A DNA stretch of 64,000 nucleotides from JAVBOW01 sp031550125 (GTDB taxonomy: Bacteria; Bacteroidota; Bacteroidia; Bacteroidales; Rikenellaceae): positions 46,629 through 110,628 of the forward strand of contig JAVBOW010000023.1 of assembly GCA_031550125.1 (NCBI GenBank). The letters run 5' to 3'. The translations under genes were made by a program, and so were the position numbers. Shown here piece after piece: positions 36,572 to 44,919 of the stretch. Within the stretch, counting starts at the first letter, position 1. Each line of letters starts with the position of its first letter. The notes below the pieces were generated by a model that ran no database searches, was not told the DNA's origin, and saw nothing but the letters and a program-made list of their open reading frames with translations.

Positions 36572-37657
36572 TTATCTTTCGGAACGGCCCGACCCAAGGC
36601 GCTCGTAATGGCACACCGTTATTCCTCCGCTATCGTCGCGCAGGTGCATGCCTCCGCCTTCGCAGTACCGGAACATTTCGCACGAGCCGCACAGGCCCGT
36701 ACGGCACCATTCGCGGTTGCGGTATCGCCCGAAACGGTTGCTCCAGACATCCCAGAAATCGTCGCGGTAGATGTTGCCCTGATGAAATCCGGCCCGTATG
36801 CTCGCGCACCCGGAAATGGAACCGTCCGACAGCACCGAGGCCACCGACACTCCGGCTCTGCACATAAAAAATTTGTCGCGCACCTCGGTCTCGTAGCTAC
36901 CCAGGAAACCCTCGCACCCATAGCTGGCCTTTATGTGTCCCTCTTTGCGCGTGTCTTTCAAAAATTCCATCAATCCGACGAACTGGGCGTCGGTCAGCCG
37001 CAGTCCGTCATCGCCCGCCGCCCTTCCCGACGGAAAGACGGTGAACACGCGCCACTCCCTGACGCCGCAGCTTATAAGGAAGTCCCGGAATTCGCCCAGC
37101 CGCCCGAAATTGCGCGGAGTGGCGCACGTGACCACATCCCACGCCAAACCATCAGAGGCAGCCAGTAACGGCAGGGCCGCCGATGCTCGGGCAAAGCTCT
37201 TGGGGCTGCCCCGCAACCAGTTATGGTCGGATTCGAAACCGTCGAGACTAATCGTAAGCGCGTGCATGCCGGCACACAGGAGCGAATCGAGGCGGCGGGC
37301 GTCCAGCAACATGCCGTTGGTCACCACGCCCCAGGGGAAGCCACGGTCGTACAAAGCCTTGCCGCACGCCTCGAGATCGCGACGCATGAGGGCCTCGCCG
37401 CCGGTGAATATTATAAACGTGCGGTGCGGATCGACGTGCGGCGTTAAGGAATCCACAACCCGCAGAAAATCCTCCGCAGGCATATCGTCGGTTGCGGGCA
37501 AATTGCGGCAATCGCTGCCGCAATGACGGCACGACAGGTTGCATCGCAACGTACACTCCCAGAAAAGGGTGTCGAGACGATGCGCCTGCACGGCGTCGTG
37601 CCTCAGACGCCTGAACATTTCCAACCCGAGGCGCTTGCGCAGGCCGGGTTTAATCAT
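36572..37657 (-). CDS. radical SAM/SPASM enzyme of the rSAM/lipoprotein system (TIGR04133-like)
   Basis: A 361-residue enzyme. The radical SAM cluster motif is C39-x3-C43-x2-C46 within CTLRCNLSCRHCGSDC. GGEALMRRDLE and TNGMLLDARRL are barrel motifs. The C-terminal SPASM domain supplies auxiliary cluster cysteines, including CRTGLCGSCEMFRYC and a last Cys near ITVCHYERLG. SPASM enzymes usually modify peptides. The gene directly follows, with an 8-base overlap, a small lipoprotein gene. From memory this pair matches the TIGR04133/TIGR04134 rSAM/lipoprotein system, whose chemistry is unknown. The lipoprotein is the likely substrate (inference). Confidence 0.85.
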   Translation of the reverse strand: MIKPGLRKRLGLEMFRRLRHDAVQAHRLDTLFWECTLRCNLSCRHCGSDCRNLPATDDMPAEDFLRVVDSLTPHVDPHRTFIIFTGGEALMRRDLEACGKALYDRGFPWGVVTNGMLLDARRLDSLLCAGMHALTISLDGFESDHNWLRGSPKSFARASAALPLLAASDGLAWDVVTCATPRNFGRLGEFRDFLISCGVREWRVFTVFPSGRAAGDDGLRLTDAQFVGLMEFLKDTRKEGHIKASYGCEGFLGSYETEVRDKFFMCRAGVSVASVLSDGSISGCASIRAGFHQGNIYRDDFWDVWSNRFGRYRNREWCRTGLCGSCEMFRYCEGGGMHLRDDSGGITVCHYERLGSGRSER

Positions 37658-38087
37658 TTGCCGGGGAGATGGTTATATCGAAACTGTCGTTCACGGCGGT
37701 ATCCTGCCAGCCGCCGTCTTTGACCTCCAGCGGCGGTTGCACGGTCTGACCTTCATAAAGTCCGTTGGCCGCGCCGTCGACGTCTTTGAGCTGTACCTCG
37801 AATTTCTGCGCGGAATAAAATCCGTCGCGCAGTTTTTGATAATCGTAATCACCCTGGACCGAGGTGTAGATGGTATCGCCGTAATTCTCATCGTTGTTGC
37901 GGAAAACCATGCGTATGCCCTCTATTCCAACTCCGCTTACGGCGTCTGTGACGCGTCCCTTGATCTTGAAATTAACCTGCGGGGTACCGTATTCACACCT
38001 TTCCGTATGCGCCAGGTCGCATGCCGCGGCCGAGAAGCCGAGCATGGCCATCAGGGAGCGTATTATCCTGCTTGTCAGATTTTCCAT
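37650..38087 (-). CDS. putative lipoprotein partner of the radical SAM enzyme (TIGR04134-like)
   Basis: A 145-residue protein. Its N-terminus (MENLTSRIIRSLMAMLGFSAAACDL) is a signal with a weak lipobox at C23, preceded by a basic helix. The short segment C31-EYGTP after it is the most conserved feature known for this family. Residues about 37-145 form a carboxypeptidase-regulatory-like beta-sandwich (KIKGRVTDAVSGVGIEGIRMVF). It is upstream of and overlaps the radical SAM gene (37650-37657), so the two are co-translated. It is either substrate or scaffold for the enzyme; neither is shown by the sequence. Confidence 0.82.
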   Translation of the reverse strand: MENLTSRIIRSLMAMLGFSAAACDLAHTERCEYGTPQVNFKIKGRVTDAVSGVGIEGIRMVFRNNDENYGDTIYTSVQGDYDYQKLRDGFYSAQKFEVQLKDVDGAANGLYEGQTVQPPLEVKDGGWQDTAVNDSFDITISPAND

Positions 38088-38120
38088 AACAAACTTTAGT
38101 CGAAACTCACGTTATGTATG

Positions 38121-38128
38121 CAAATATA
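38121..38128 (-). promoter_or_regulatory. promoter -7 element (TATATTTG) for the lipoprotein/radical SAM pair
   Basis: A perfect TAnnTTTG match 33 bases before ATG 38087, divergent from the era promoter 42 bases away. Confidence 0.62.
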
Positions 38129-38169
38129 GCGAAAAACACCCGCCACGCAACCTTTTCGGAAATATAAAT

Positions 38170-38177
38170 TATCTTTG
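38170..38177 (+). promoter_or_regulatory. promoter -7 element (TATCTTTG) for era
   Basis: A perfect TAnnTTTG match 24 bases before ATG 38202. It excludes the TTG at 38175 as a start. Confidence 0.62.
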
Positions 38178-38201
38178 CCTCCTGCAATAAACACGGAAAA
38201 G

Positions 38202-39080
38202 ATGCACAAATCAGGATTCGTAAATATAGTGGGCAACCCCAATGTAGGCAAATCGACGCTAATGAACGCATTGGTGGGCGAGCGCCTGTCGATAATAACC
38301 TCCAAGGCCCAAACCACGCGCCATCGCATAATGGGCATAGTCAACGGAGAGGATTTCCAGATAGTATATTCCGACACGCCCGGCATACTCAAGCCCAACT
38401 ACAAGATGCAGGAGTCGATGATGGGTTTCGTGCGTGGGGCAATGCAGGACGCCGACATACTATTGTACGTGACCGACACGGTCGAAAAAGAGGCCATAAA
38501 AAGCGAATATGTCGAGCGGATAGCACGCAGCGGAATTAAAACCATATTGGTAATAAACAAAATAGACCTGTCATCTACAGAAATGCTCGAGGCGCTCGCC
38601 GCAGAGTGGCGGGCAATTTTACCGCAAGCACACATAGTACCCGTATCGGCCAAAGAGAACTTTAACGTAGGTGGCCTTTTTGACCTTATAATAAAAGAGT
38701 TACCCGAAAGTCCGGCATATTACCCCAAGGACACTCTCACCGACAAGACGCTAAGGTTCTTCGCATCCGAAATAATACGAGAAAAGATACTGCTCAACTA
38801 CGACAAGGAGATTCCCTATAGCGTAGAGGTGGCCGTAGAGGAATATCGCGAAGAACCTTCCATAGACAGGATAAGCGCCGTGATATACGTAAGCAGGGAC
38901 TCCCAGAAAGGGATAATAATAGGCCATAAAGGCTCTATGCTCAAAAGGGTTGGCACGCAGGCTCGCGAAGATCTCGAACGTTTCCTTGACAAGAAGGTGT
39001 TCCTGCAGCTGCACGTCAAAGTAAACGCCGACTGGCGCAACAGCGAGAGCCAGCTCCGCAGGTTCGGATATAACGAATAA
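38202..39080 (+). CDS. era: GTPase Era
   Basis: A 292-residue protein starting MHKSGFVNIVGNPNVGKST (G1 at 11-19), with G3 DTPGI, G4 NKID and the C-terminal KH domain (GHKGSMLKRVGTQAREDLERFL). It binds 16S rRNA near its 3' end in 30S assembly. Start chosen at ATG 38202 by the -7 element and the family N-terminus. A membrane-protein gene follows after 4 bases. Confidence 0.97.
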   Translation: MHKSGFVNIVGNPNVGKSTLMNALVGERLSIITSKAQTTRHRIMGIVNGEDFQIVYSDTPGILKPNYKMQESMMGFVRGAMQDADILLYVTDTVEKEAIKSEYVERIARSGIKTILVINKIDLSSTEMLEALAAEWRAILPQAHIVPVSAKENFNVGGLFDLIIKELPESPAYYPKDTLTDKTLRFFASEIIREKILLNYDKEIPYSVEVAVEEYREEPSIDRISAVIYVSRDSQKGIIIGHKGSMLKRVGTQAREDLERFLDKKVFLQLHVKVNADWRNSESQLRRFGYNE

Positions 39081-39084
39081 AAAG

Positions 39085-39705
39085 ATGGAAGGACATTCCA
39101 TATACGAACGTCCGGCCCGCGCCCTGAGGGTGTTGCTGCATCCTTTCGCCGCGCCTGTGTATCTGGCGGCCGTACTTTTTTTCGGGCCTACGGTGCTTCA
39201 CAACCTGCCTGCGGGCGTACGGCTTTACTGTCTGTCCATTATATGCCTGGTGGCGCTCGTAATCCCGCTGCTCGCCGTTTCCATCCTCCGGGGAATGCAG
39301 TTCTGGCAATCGTTAAACACGTACGGATGGGAGCGCAGGGTCATACCTGCCGCATTGGCTTTCGTATGTTACATTGTATGCCTGCAGACGCTGCCGCCGT
39401 CCATATCGCTGTTCCTGCTGCGTAAGCTGGTGCTGGCCGGGGCCGGATGCGCCATGCTGGCAGGCATTGCCGGCATATTCTGGAGCATATCCACAAGCAT
39501 GACCGCCGCAGGCGGAGCGTTGGCGATATTGTTACTGGTGGATTTCGCCGGTTTCGGCGATATGGCCCTGCCGTTCTGCGCCGCCGCGCTTTTGGCCGGA
39601 GCAACCGGATCGGCCGGGCTGTATCTGGAGGAGGAATCGCCGTGGATGATGGCGGCGGGTTTTTTCGGCGGTTTCGCCGTGGCCGCCGCGGCCATGCTTA
39701 CGTAA
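39085..39705 (+). CDS. conserved integral membrane protein
   Basis: A 206-residue protein with about six hydrophobic segments (APVYLAAVLFFGP, LSIICLVALVIPLLAVSIL, RVIPAALAFVCYIVCL, LVLAGAGCAMLAGIAGIFW, GALAILLLVDFAGFG, ALPFCAAALLAGATG). The FWSISTSMTAAGGALA stretch resembles the active-site loop region of PAP2-like phosphatases, but the catalytic His is not evident. I do not recognise its function. It is 4 bases after era and probably co-transcribed. Confidence 0.7.
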   Translation: MEGHSIYERPARALRVLLHPFAAPVYLAAVLFFGPTVLHNLPAGVRLYCLSIICLVALVIPLLAVSILRGMQFWQSLNTYGWERRVIPAALAFVCYIVCLQTLPPSISLFLLRKLVLAGAGCAMLAGIAGIFWSISTSMTAAGGALAILLLVDFAGFGDMALPFCAAALLAGATGSAGLYLEEESPWMMAAGFFGGFAVAAAAMLT

Positions 39706-39717
39706 CGCCCGGAGGGA

Positions 39718-40302
39718 TCAGATCATTCCCGCCTCTATCATGATTATCAGCTGTTCCACCATCTTGTCGTCGCCCTCAGCGTCGTAGGCGTCCTTAAGAT
39801 TAGCCCCGAAGATACGGGCCACGCTCTGCCAGAAGAAAGCGCTGAAACTGCCGCGCAACTCCTTTACAAGCTCGTAGGAGGTGTGATCGGTTTCGCGGTC
39901 GATAAGTTTTATCAGCAATTTTCCCTGCGAGTAGGTCATGCTTTTCAGCACCGGGGTATATTGCTTTTTCAACTGGTCTTCCATCTGTTTGATATAGGCT
40001 TTTTGCTCGCTTTTGGACTTTATGGCCAGCATTTTTTTCTCCGTCTCGCGCAACAGGCGGTTGGCCTCCTTGGCTATCGGATAGACCTTTTTCAAGTTAT
40101 ATACCAGTTTCTCGTAATTCCTCACACGATCCACCGCACCGTTCTTGTAGCGGAAAACCGGCGCCATATATACTGTAAGCAGGGTATCGCCGCCTATGAT
40201 CTCGACCCCCAGGCCATAATATCCCGGGCCTCGCAACGATTGGGCGGAAGCCGGCGCCAAAACCATTACGGCAAAGGCGGCAAGTATGAGTTTTTTTATC
40301 AT
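39718..40302 (-). CDS. DUF4294 family secreted protein
   Basis: A 194-residue protein with a signal peptide (LILAAFAVMVLAPASAQ). The body is highly helical and basic (NYEKLVYNLKKVYPIAKEANRLLRETEKKM), with YSQGKLLIKLIDRETDHTSYELVKELRGSF, a pattern I recall for DUF4294 of Bacteroidetes. Function unknown, likely periplasmic. Convergent with the membrane-protein gene and divergent from the hydrogenase operon, whose promoter it shares back to back. Confidence 0.75.
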   Translation of the reverse strand: MIKKLILAAFAVMVLAPASAQSLRGPGYYGLGVEIIGGDTLLTVYMAPVFRYKNGAVDRVRNYEKLVYNLKKVYPIAKEANRLLRETEKKMLAIKSKSEQKAYIKQMEDQLKKQYTPVLKSMTYSQGKLLIKLIDRETDHTSYELVKELRGSFSAFFWQSVARIFGANLKDAYDAEGDDKMVEQLIIMIEAGMI

Positions 40303-40310
40303 AAAATAAT

Positions 40311-40326
40311 TACCTTTGCAAAGCTA
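40311..40326. promoter_or_regulatory. back-to-back promoter -7 elements (TACCTTTG + / TAGCTTTG -)
   Basis: A plus-strand TACCTTTG (40311-40318) for the hydrogenase operon directly abuts a minus-strand TAGCTTTG (40319-40326) for the DUF4294 gene, forming a 16-bp near-palindrome. Polymerase could not occupy both at once. Confidence 0.6.
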
Positions 40327-40363
40327 TAAAAAAATAAAATATCCTTGCACCGTACGGCAACAA

Positions 40364-42085
40364 ATGAGCGAATCCGAGAGCCTCTACATAGAACGTGAGA
40401 ACTGCGGGAATTGTTATCGCTGCGTACGCGAATGCGAGGTGAAAGCCATCACGTTGCACGGCGCGGCGGCAACAATAGACTCCGCGCGTTGCGTTGGATG
40501 CGGCGCATGCCTTGCCATGTGCGACCAACGGTCGGTGCGGCTGAGGGACGACGTACACCTGGCTCGCAAATTCATAAAGAATTACAACACAAAGGTGGCC
40601 TCGGTAGCCCCTACGTGGATGGCCGAATTCGAGGGTATCGATAGCGGGCGCTTCATAGAGGCGCTCAAGCTATTGGGTTTCTCACACGTTTCCGAGAGCG
40701 CCCTGGGCGCTCAGGCCACGCTCGCCGAGGAGACGCGCCAGCTCAAGGAGCGCCGCGGCGTGGGGATATCGACCCGCTGCCCGGCCGCTACGGACTATAT
40801 ACGCAAATACAAGCCCCGCCTGGCCCCTATGCTACTCGATGTGGAAACACCCATGCTTACCCACGCCCGCATGATCCGCAACTGGTGGGGACACGATGCC
40901 CGGGTGATACACATATCGTCCTGCGCCGCCTCGAAAGCCGAAGCCGATAAAAACCCGGGACTGATAGAAATATCCCTAACGTTCAGAGAGTTAAAAGAAT
41001 GGATGCGTAACGAGGGAATAAACCTCGACCGCATTCCCGGAGGGGCCGGCTACCAATTCGAGCCTTTCACGGCCAAAAAAGCCACAGGTTACCAATTGAC
41101 CGGATGGGGTGCGCAAAGGGAATTCCGCGCGGAGTTCGAAAAGCACGGCATGATCGGCATGACTGCCTCTTCCATGGGCGCGCTGGCCGGCTCGCTTGCC
41201 ACGGCCCCGTCGCCCGGAGATATGGCCGTCTACCTCGACCTGATGGCCTGCCCCGGCGGCTGCATAGGTTCCAAGGCTTTCTCCATAACCAAAGCCTCGC
41301 CTGTAGACCTGAGACTGGCCTTCGAAACGACGGCCATAAAGCGCATGCAGACGGGCGAATCGTATAAACTGCCGCATGTGCCGTTCGGCAGGAGCGACGC
41401 CGCCCCGGAACCGGTAAACGAATTCGTTGGCGAGGGCGACACGCTCCGCGCCCTGCAATCGCTCGGTATAATCAACGAAGCGGAGCAGATAAACTGCAAC
41501 GGCTGCGGCTACGGCACATGCCGCAGATTCGCGAAAGCGCTGAGCAGAAACCGTGTACGCAGAGATATGTGTACCCATTTCGTACAGTCGGAACTAAGGG
41601 CTAAATTTACCACGCTACTGGCAAAACTCTCGTCGGGCGTGGCGGTAGTGAGCGGATCGGGCAGGATAGTTGAGGCGAACAGGCTCTTCGCCACCATGAT
41701 GGGGACCAAGGCGGAGATGCTTTACGACTCCACCCCCGGCCTGGCGGGGATAAAATACAGCGAAGTTGCGCCGATAGAGGCGCTGGTGGAATCGGTGTTG
41801 CGCGACGAGCAGGAGTCGACCGTGCGCGACGTGCAGATACGCGAGCGGATCATAACCGTCTCCGTACACTCCATACAGCGCTACAAGATGGCGATGGTAA
41901 TATGCCGCAATATGATCTTCTCGCAGGTACGCAACGACGAGATAGTGTCGCGGACGCAAAAAGTAATACGCGACAACCTGGAGACAGTCCAGAAGATAGC
42001 CCACTTGCTGGGCGAGAACGCATCGCGTACCGAAGCTATCCTCAATTCCATACTCGATTCTCACTCAAAGGAAGATGAGCGCTGA
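40364..42085 (+). CDS. PAS-containing [FeFe]-hydrogenase-like protein, predicted sensory
   Basis: A 573-residue protein with start ATG 40364. The N-terminus has two [4Fe-4S] motifs (CGNCYRCVREC, CVGCGACLAMC). The H-cluster domain keeps four ligand cysteines: C139 (STRCPAA), C187 (SSCAASKAE), and C296 and C300 (MACPGGC). R138 stands where catalytic enzymes have the proton-relay Cys of TSCCP. A further Fe-S domain (C378, CNGCGYGTC) and a PAS domain (about 410-520) follow. This matches the sensory, PAS-linked hydrogenases found beside catalytic ones. It probably reports H2 or redox state to the next gene, a phosphatase (inference). Confidence 0.85.
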   Translation: MSESESLYIERENCGNCYRCVRECEVKAITLHGAAATIDSARCVGCGACLAMCDQRSVRLRDDVHLARKFIKNYNTKVASVAPTWMAEFEGIDSGRFIEALKLLGFSHVSESALGAQATLAEETRQLKERRGVGISTRCPAATDYIRKYKPRLAPMLLDVETPMLTHARMIRNWWGHDARVIHISSCAASKAEADKNPGLIEISLTFRELKEWMRNEGINLDRIPGGAGYQFEPFTAKKATGYQLTGWGAQREFRAEFEKHGMIGMTASSMGALAGSLATAPSPGDMAVYLDLMACPGGCIGSKAFSITKASPVDLRLAFETTAIKRMQTGESYKLPHVPFGRSDAAPEPVNEFVGEGDTLRALQSLGIINEAEQINCNGCGYGTCRRFAKALSRNRVRRDMCTHFVQSELRAKFTTLLAKLSSGVAVVSGSGRIVEANRLFATMMGTKAEMLYDSTPGLAGIKYSEVAPIEALVESVLRDEQESTVRDVQIRERIITVSVHSIQRYKMAMVICRNMIFSQVRNDEIVSRTQKVIRDNLETVQKIAHLLGENASRTEAILNSILDSHSKEDER

Positions 42086-43241
42086 GAAAAGGTTCTTCGT
42101 GGAGATAAACTGCGCTTGCATGAGCGGGCAGGGCCAAACGGTTTCGGGCGACGTCTACCTGCAACGCCGCCACAACAACCGCCTGCTTGCGGTGCTGTCG
42201 GACGGGGCCGGCAGCGGCGTCAAAGCCAACGTCACCGCCGGGGTCATCTCGTCGATGGCGCTGAATTACGCCATGGCCGACATTCCGGCGGCACATGCGG
42301 CCGAAGTCATCATGCGTACCTTTTCAGGCGGAGAAGCGGGGGCGTCGGCCACCTTTACCCTGCTCGACATACACCAGGACGGGGAGGTATCGGCCGTAGA
42401 GTGCGGCAACCCGCCATACATCCTTCTCAGGGGAGGGAAAATAGAGAAAGTAAAACGCGACAAGGCCGGTGTGTCAGGCGACGAAAAAATAGGCGTAAGC
42501 CGCTTTAAAGCCGAGTTGGAAGACCGCATAATCCTCTTCTCGGACGGAGTGGCCGACTCAGGCGCGATGACCAGCCGCCTGCCGGAAGGTTGGGCGGAGA
42601 GCGGGGTGGCGTCGTTTTGCGCCGCCAAAGCCGGGCAATCGCCGGGAATTTCGGCTTATGACCTCTCGAGGGAGGTCATTGCGCGCGCAGAGATGAACGA
42701 CATGTTCGCCCCCAAACACGACATGAGCTGCGCGGTGGTTTATTTTCGCCGCCCGCGCCGCATACTGATATGTACGGGGCCTCCGTATAAAGAGAGCAAA
42801 GACGCTATCCTTGCCGACATGGTGGCGCGTTACGACGGCACGGTGCTTATTTGCGGCGGCACCACGGCGCAGATAGTCTCGCGCGAGTTGGGCAGGCCTA
42901 TAACCATGGACCTTGGACGCGACCCGGCAGGGCTGCCGCCCACATCGTCGATGGACGGAGTGGAATTGATAACAGAGGGGGTGCTGACGCTCAGCAAGGT
43001 AAAAAGCCTGTTAGAGAACCTTGCAGGTAACGACGTAACGCAGAAAGGCACCGACGGCGTCGTGGCCAGAATGCTGTTGGGCCACGACGTTATAGAGTTC
43101 GAGGTAGGTACGCGGATAAATCCGGTACACCAGGATCCGAATCTGCCCGTGGAACTCGAACTGCGCCGCAACCTTATAAAAGGTCTGGGAGCGCTGCTCG
43201 AAACGAAATTTATGAAAGACGTGACGATAAAATACATATAA
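42075..43241 (+). CDS. SpoIIE/PP2C-type serine phosphatase of the hydrogenase operon
   Basis: A 388-residue protein whose start overlaps the previous gene by 11 bases. Residues 1-215 are a PP2C/SpoIIE-like phosphatase with metal-binding motifs VLSDGAGSG and LFSDGVADSG, and MSCAVVYF near its end. Residues about 220-388 (RRILICTGPPYKESKDAIL onward) form a second domain that I do not recognise, with a Rossmann-like start. SpoIIE-type genes sit next to PAS-hydrogenase genes in clostridial hfs clusters as well. It probably dephosphorylates a signalling partner, but no kinase or anti-sigma factor is encoded nearby. Confidence 0.85.
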   Translation: MSAEKRFFVEINCACMSGQGQTVSGDVYLQRRHNNRLLAVLSDGAGSGVKANVTAGVISSMALNYAMADIPAAHAAEVIMRTFSGGEAGASATFTLLDIHQDGEVSAVECGNPPYILLRGGKIEKVKRDKAGVSGDEKIGVSRFKAELEDRIILFSDGVADSGAMTSRLPEGWAESGVASFCAAKAGQSPGISAYDLSREVIARAEMNDMFAPKHDMSCAVVYFRRPRRILICTGPPYKESKDAILADMVARYDGTVLICGGTTAQIVSRELGRPITMDLGRDPAGLPPTSSMDGVELITEGVLTLSKVKSLLENLAGNDVTQKGTDGVVARMLLGHDVIEFEVGTRINPVHQDPNLPVELELRRNLIKGLGALLETKFMKDVTIKYI

Positions 43242-43243
43242 AA

Positions 43244-43504
43244 ATGAAAAAAATACCCGTAAAGATCTGCACCGGAACCCTGTGCTACGTAATGGGCGGC
43301 GCAGAACTTCAACTCCTTGACGAATCGCTGCCGGCAGAGTTGCTCGAAATGATAGAGATACAAGGCAGCCCCTGCCTCGACCTATGCAACAGGGAGGAAT
43401 CGTCCGAAGCCCCTTACGTAATGGTGGGCGATACGGTGGTGCGCCGCGCCAACATCCAGAAAATAGCAGACACCATAAAAGAGATCGTAAATGGCGGTAA
43501 ATAA
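43244..43504 (+). CDS. thioredoxin-like [2Fe-2S] ferredoxin (NuoE/HydC-like fragment)
   Basis: An 86-residue protein with cysteines spaced Cx4C (CTGTLC) and Cx3C (CLDLC), the [2Fe-2S] pattern of NuoE and of the small electron-carrier subunits of hydrogenases. There is no helical N-terminal domain, so it is the minimal form. It starts 2 bases after the phosphatase gene and overlaps the hydrogenase gene by 14. It probably transfers electrons to or from the hydrogenase below. Confidence 0.85.
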   Translation: MKKIPVKICTGTLCYVMGGAELQLLDESLPAELLEMIEIQGSPCLDLCNREESSEAPYVMVGDTVVRRANIQKIADTIKEIVNGGK

Positions 43505-44915
43505 TGCAGTGCTGATACGCCGCGAGATTCTCACGCGGCTCACGAAACTGTTCAGGCAGGGAGAGCTGGAACTCAAGGTAGATCGCATACCGCTTGAAAT
43601 GAGGCCGAAAAACGGCGAATTCTCGCGCTGTTGCGTCTATAAAGACCGAGCCATGCTACGTTACAAAGTGATGGCCCTGCTGGGCTTCAATATACGTGAC
43701 GAGCAGGACGAGCTTACGCCGCTGGGCGAGTACGTCCGCCGCTCGTTCGAGCGCACGGAGATATCCAAGGAACCGCTCACCGTAGTGGACGACGTCTGCA
43801 GCGCATGCGTGAGGGTCAACTACGAGATAACCAACATGTGCCGGGGATGTCTGGCGCGTCCATGCATGTCCAATTGCAACAAAGATGCCATAACCTTTTC
43901 CGACGGACAGGCCCATATCGACCACCAAAAGTGCGTCAACTGCGGGCTATGCCAAAAGAACTGCCCGTTCCACGCGATCATATATATACCTGTGCCTTGC
44001 GAGGAGGCATGCCCCGTAGGCGCGATAACCAAGCGCGAAGACGGCACCGAACAGATAAATTACGACAAATGCATCTATTGCGGACGCTGCATAGTCTCGT
44101 GTCCATTCGGTGCGGTAATGGAGAAATCGCACATAATGGATCTTTTTTCGGCTATGCGGTCGGGACGCAGGACGGTAGCGATGGTGGCTCCCGCCATCGC
44201 CGGGCAATTCAAGGCTCCGTTGGGCCAGATACTCGGAGCGATCAAGCAGTTGGGTTTCGACAAAGTTATTGAAGTGGCGCGCGGCGCCGACGTGACTACC
44301 CATAAAGAAGCCCGGGAATTCGCCCACAAAATGGAGGAGGGACAGGCGTTCATGACCACGTCGTGCTGCCCGTCGTACACCACGGCTGTCAAAAAGCACA
44401 TTCCCGAGTTGCTTCCCTTCGTATCGGACACCGGCACCCCCATGCATTACACGGCCGCAATAGCCCGTGACAAGTGGCCCGACGCCGTGCTTGTGTTCGT
44501 AGGGCCGTGCCTTGCAAAACGTTACGAAACGTTCTGCGATCCCAATGCCGACCTTATGCTATCGTTCGAGGAGATAGGTTCGATGATGATAGCCCATGGC
44601 ATAGACGTTTCCAAGGCGGAAAACCTTGCCGTCGATCCCGAAATAGATTCCATGAGCCGCGGCTATCCGGTGTCGGCTGGCGTAATGGGCGCGGTGAAAG
44701 CCAAACTCGCCCCCGGAGCCGACGTTCGCCCGGTGGTTATAAACGGACTGGACAAGATGTCTATCAAAGAGTTGAAGGGATTCGCCGCCAGCTGCCCCGG
44801 CAACATGGTGGAGGTGATGGCCTGCGAAGGCGGATGCGTGAACGGCTGCAACGTGGTGGCCAATCCCAAAATAGCCACGCGCCAAGTGGGAGAAGTAGTG
44901 AAAACCAAATATTAA
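43491..44915 (+). CDS. [FeFe] hydrogenase, monomeric, group B-like
   Basis: A 474-residue protein. A Cys-rich N-terminal part (CSACVRVN, CRGCLARPCMSNC) precedes two [4Fe-4S] motifs (CVNCGLCQKNC, CIYCGRCIVSC). The H-cluster domain has L1 TSCCPS with C292 (proton relay) and C293, L2 GPCLAKRYE with C340, and L3 MACEGGCVNGC with C445 and C449. All ligands are present, so it should be active. The L2 form GPC and the shared gene context fit group B enzymes common in gut Bacteroidetes. It couples ferredoxin oxidation to H2 release. Maturation genes hydEFG are not in the window. Confidence 0.9.
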   Translation: MAVNNAVLIRREILTRLTKLFRQGELELKVDRIPLEMRPKNGEFSRCCVYKDRAMLRYKVMALLGFNIRDEQDELTPLGEYVRRSFERTEISKEPLTVVDDVCSACVRVNYEITNMCRGCLARPCMSNCNKDAITFSDGQAHIDHQKCVNCGLCQKNCPFHAIIYIPVPCEEACPVGAITKREDGTEQINYDKCIYCGRCIVSCPFGAVMEKSHIMDLFSAMRSGRRTVAMVAPAIAGQFKAPLGQILGAIKQLGFDKVIEVARGADVTTHKEAREFAHKMEEGQAFMTTSCCPSYTTAVKKHIPELLPFVSDTGTPMHYTAAIARDKWPDAVLVFVGPCLAKRYETFCDPNADLMLSFEEIGSMMIAHGIDVSKAENLAVDPEIDSMSRGYPVSAGVMGAVKAKLAPGADVRPVVINGLDKMSIKELKGFAASCPGNMVEVMACEGGCVNGCNVVANPKIATRQVGEVVKTKY

Positions 44916-44919
44916 ACAG

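Noticed and set aside
39085..39705. PAP2-type phosphatase
   Set aside because: The FWSISTSMTAAGG stretch resembles the loop, but the catalytic His and the KxxxxxxRP motif are missing, so only a membrane protein is called.
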